Assembly (NCBI GenBank): GCA_013693795.1
Contig: CP059258.1
Span: 2,310,544-2,319,546 of the forward strand
Length of the DNA stretch: 9,003 nt
Source of the DNA: Anaerolineae bacterium
Lineage (GTDB): Bacteria > Chloroflexota > Anaerolineae > SSC4 > Amarolineaceae
Reading direction: 5' to 3'
Positions 8,739 through 9,003 of the stretch are shown piece by piece. The number at the start of each line of letters is the position of its first letter. Positions within the stretch are counted from its first letter, which is position 1. The notes under the pieces were generated by a model. It was given only the letters and a program-made list of their open reading frames with translations. It was not told the origin of the DNA and did no database searches. The position numbers and the translations under genes are program-made.

Positions 8739-8741
8739 AAT
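8713..8741 (+). promoter_or_regulatory. Sigma70-type promoter of the AbiEi gene
   Basis: TTGACG (8713-8718), exactly 17 bases, then TAAAAT (8736-8741): one mismatch from consensus in each box with ideal spacing. Transcription would start near 8748, leaving a leader of about 23 bases before the ATG at 8771. Confidence 0.75.
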
Positions 8742-8765
8742 CCTTATAGTCCCTATAAGGATTTT
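8737..8765. promoter_or_regulatory. Perfect 13-bp inverted repeat, likely AbiEi operator
   Basis: AAAATCCTTATAG (8737-8749), spacer TCC, CTATAAGGATTTT (8753-8765): all 13 pairs match. It covers the -10 box, the predicted transcription start and the ribosome site. AbiEi antitoxins are known to repress their own promoters by binding inverted repeats, so this is the expected operator. Because the left arm lies mostly upstream of the predicted start, it should act as DNA rather than as an RNA hairpin. Confidence 0.78.
8757..8761 (+). promoter_or_regulatory. Ribosome binding site of the AbiEi gene
   Basis: AAGGA within the right arm of the inverted repeat, 9 bases before the ATG at 8771; it fixes that start. 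Confidence 0.7.
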
Positions 8766-8770
8766 GTGCT

Positions 8771-9003
8771 ATGCCAAACGATTCCCAATCCAATCGGCGC
8801 TTGCTGTACGAAATCGCGGATTCGCAGGGCGGTTTCTTCACCGCGGATCAGGCGCGCAAAGTCGGCTACGCCTACAGCCAGCAGCACTTCCACAGGCAGA
8901 GCGGCGCCTGGCTGCAGGTGGGGCGCGGTCTGTTCCGCCTACGCGAGTACCCACCCGGCGAACGGGAAGACTTGATTCGCTGGTCGCTGTGGAGCCGCAA
9001 TCA
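8771..9003 (+). CDS. AbiEi-family type IV antitoxin / transcriptional repressor, 3' partial
   Basis: Open from ATG 8771 to the window end (77 codons and 2 bases seen). The N-terminal winged helix-turn-helix of the AbiEi_4 class is recognisable: RRLLYEIADSQGGFFTADQA, then a recognition helix, then the wing GAWLQVGRGLFRLREYPP and EREDLIRWSLWS. In this family the N-terminal domain binds the operator and a C-terminal domain opposes a nucleotidyltransferase toxin (AbiEii), whose gene normally follows directly; both would lie beyond this window. Start choice is secured by AAGGA 9 bases upstream and by the promoter-operator just before it. It has its own promoter, so it is not simply the end of the CHAT operon. 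A stand-alone AbiEi-like regulator without toxin is the main alternative. Confidence 0.87.
   Translation, partial: MPNDSQSNRRLLYEIADSQGGFFTADQARKVGYAYSQQHFHRQSGAWLQVGRGLFRLREYPPGEREDLIRWSLWSRN

Noticed and set aside
8737..8765. Inverted repeat as a bidirectional intrinsic terminator
   Set aside because: The stem is AT-rich, the T run is only four long and inside the stem, and it overlaps a near-consensus promoter and a ribosome site; an operator explains it better.
8443..9003. Continuous open frame 1 running to the end of the window
   Set aside because: It crosses the antitoxin gene in the wrong frame; lack of stops comes from GC content. Only the part at 8590-8736 looked worth noting.
1..9003. 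CRISPR array, tRNA, rRNA, insertion sequence or attachment site
   Set aside because: No short spaced direct repeats, cloverleaf, rRNA-like stretch, transposase or terminal inverted repeat was seen; all regular repetition is explained by WD40 blades, coiled coil and the two CHAT leaders.

Overview
The window looks like chromosomal DNA from a bacterium with very large, modular signalling proteins, most likely a Chloroflexota (Anaerolineae or Caldilineae-like) genome. That assignment is inferred from the protein style (CHAT protease, STAND ATPase of the nSTAND1 type, one membrane helix, alanine-rich coiled coil, long WD40 array) and from the high GC content. No taxonomic marker is present. Everything recognisable is on the + strand.

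Layout. Positions 2-3431 hold the 3' three-quarters of gene A: the end of an nSTAND1 module, a membrane helix, a coiled-coil stalk, about 17 WD40 blades and a Cys-containing tail. At 3474 a short ORF begins that is only the leader of a CHAT-protein-like gene; it ends after about 40 codons, exactly where gene B starts. Gene B (3602-8442) is complete from end to end: CHAT protease domain with His and Cys in place, nSTAND1 ATPase with Walker A and B, coiled coil, membrane helix, coiled coil, about 16 WD40 blades and tail. Its stop overlaps the ATG of a second truncated copy of the same CHAT leader (8439-8738). A well-formed sigma70-type promoter with a perfect 13-bp inverted-repeat operator then drives an AbiEi-family antitoxin gene (8771 to the window end), so the locus continues into a probable type IV toxin-antitoxin system.

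Reading frames. As written, neither large gene can be translated in one piece. I traced the frame codon by codon. Gene A is restored by 8 missing bases at 7 places and gene B by 25 missing bases at 19 places. Nearly all sites are in short C, G or T runs or in CGCG steps, and none is an in-frame stop. This is the pattern of an uncorrected long-read consensus more than of gene decay, so both genes are probably intact in the organism. The restored proteins would be at least 1145 residues (gene A, 5' incomplete) and 1621 residues (gene B).

How the parts may work together. The basic residues before each membrane helix predict that CHAT and STAND lie in the cytoplasm and the WD40 propeller outside. 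In gene B every cysteine after the membrane helix occurs as a pair, six of them in loops of propeller blades, which fits disulfides in an oxidising compartment. I read the locus as a tandem array of membrane-spanning receptor-proteases next to a toxin-antitoxin operon, i.e. part of a defence or cell-death island. The domain calls are strong; the signalling model is inference.
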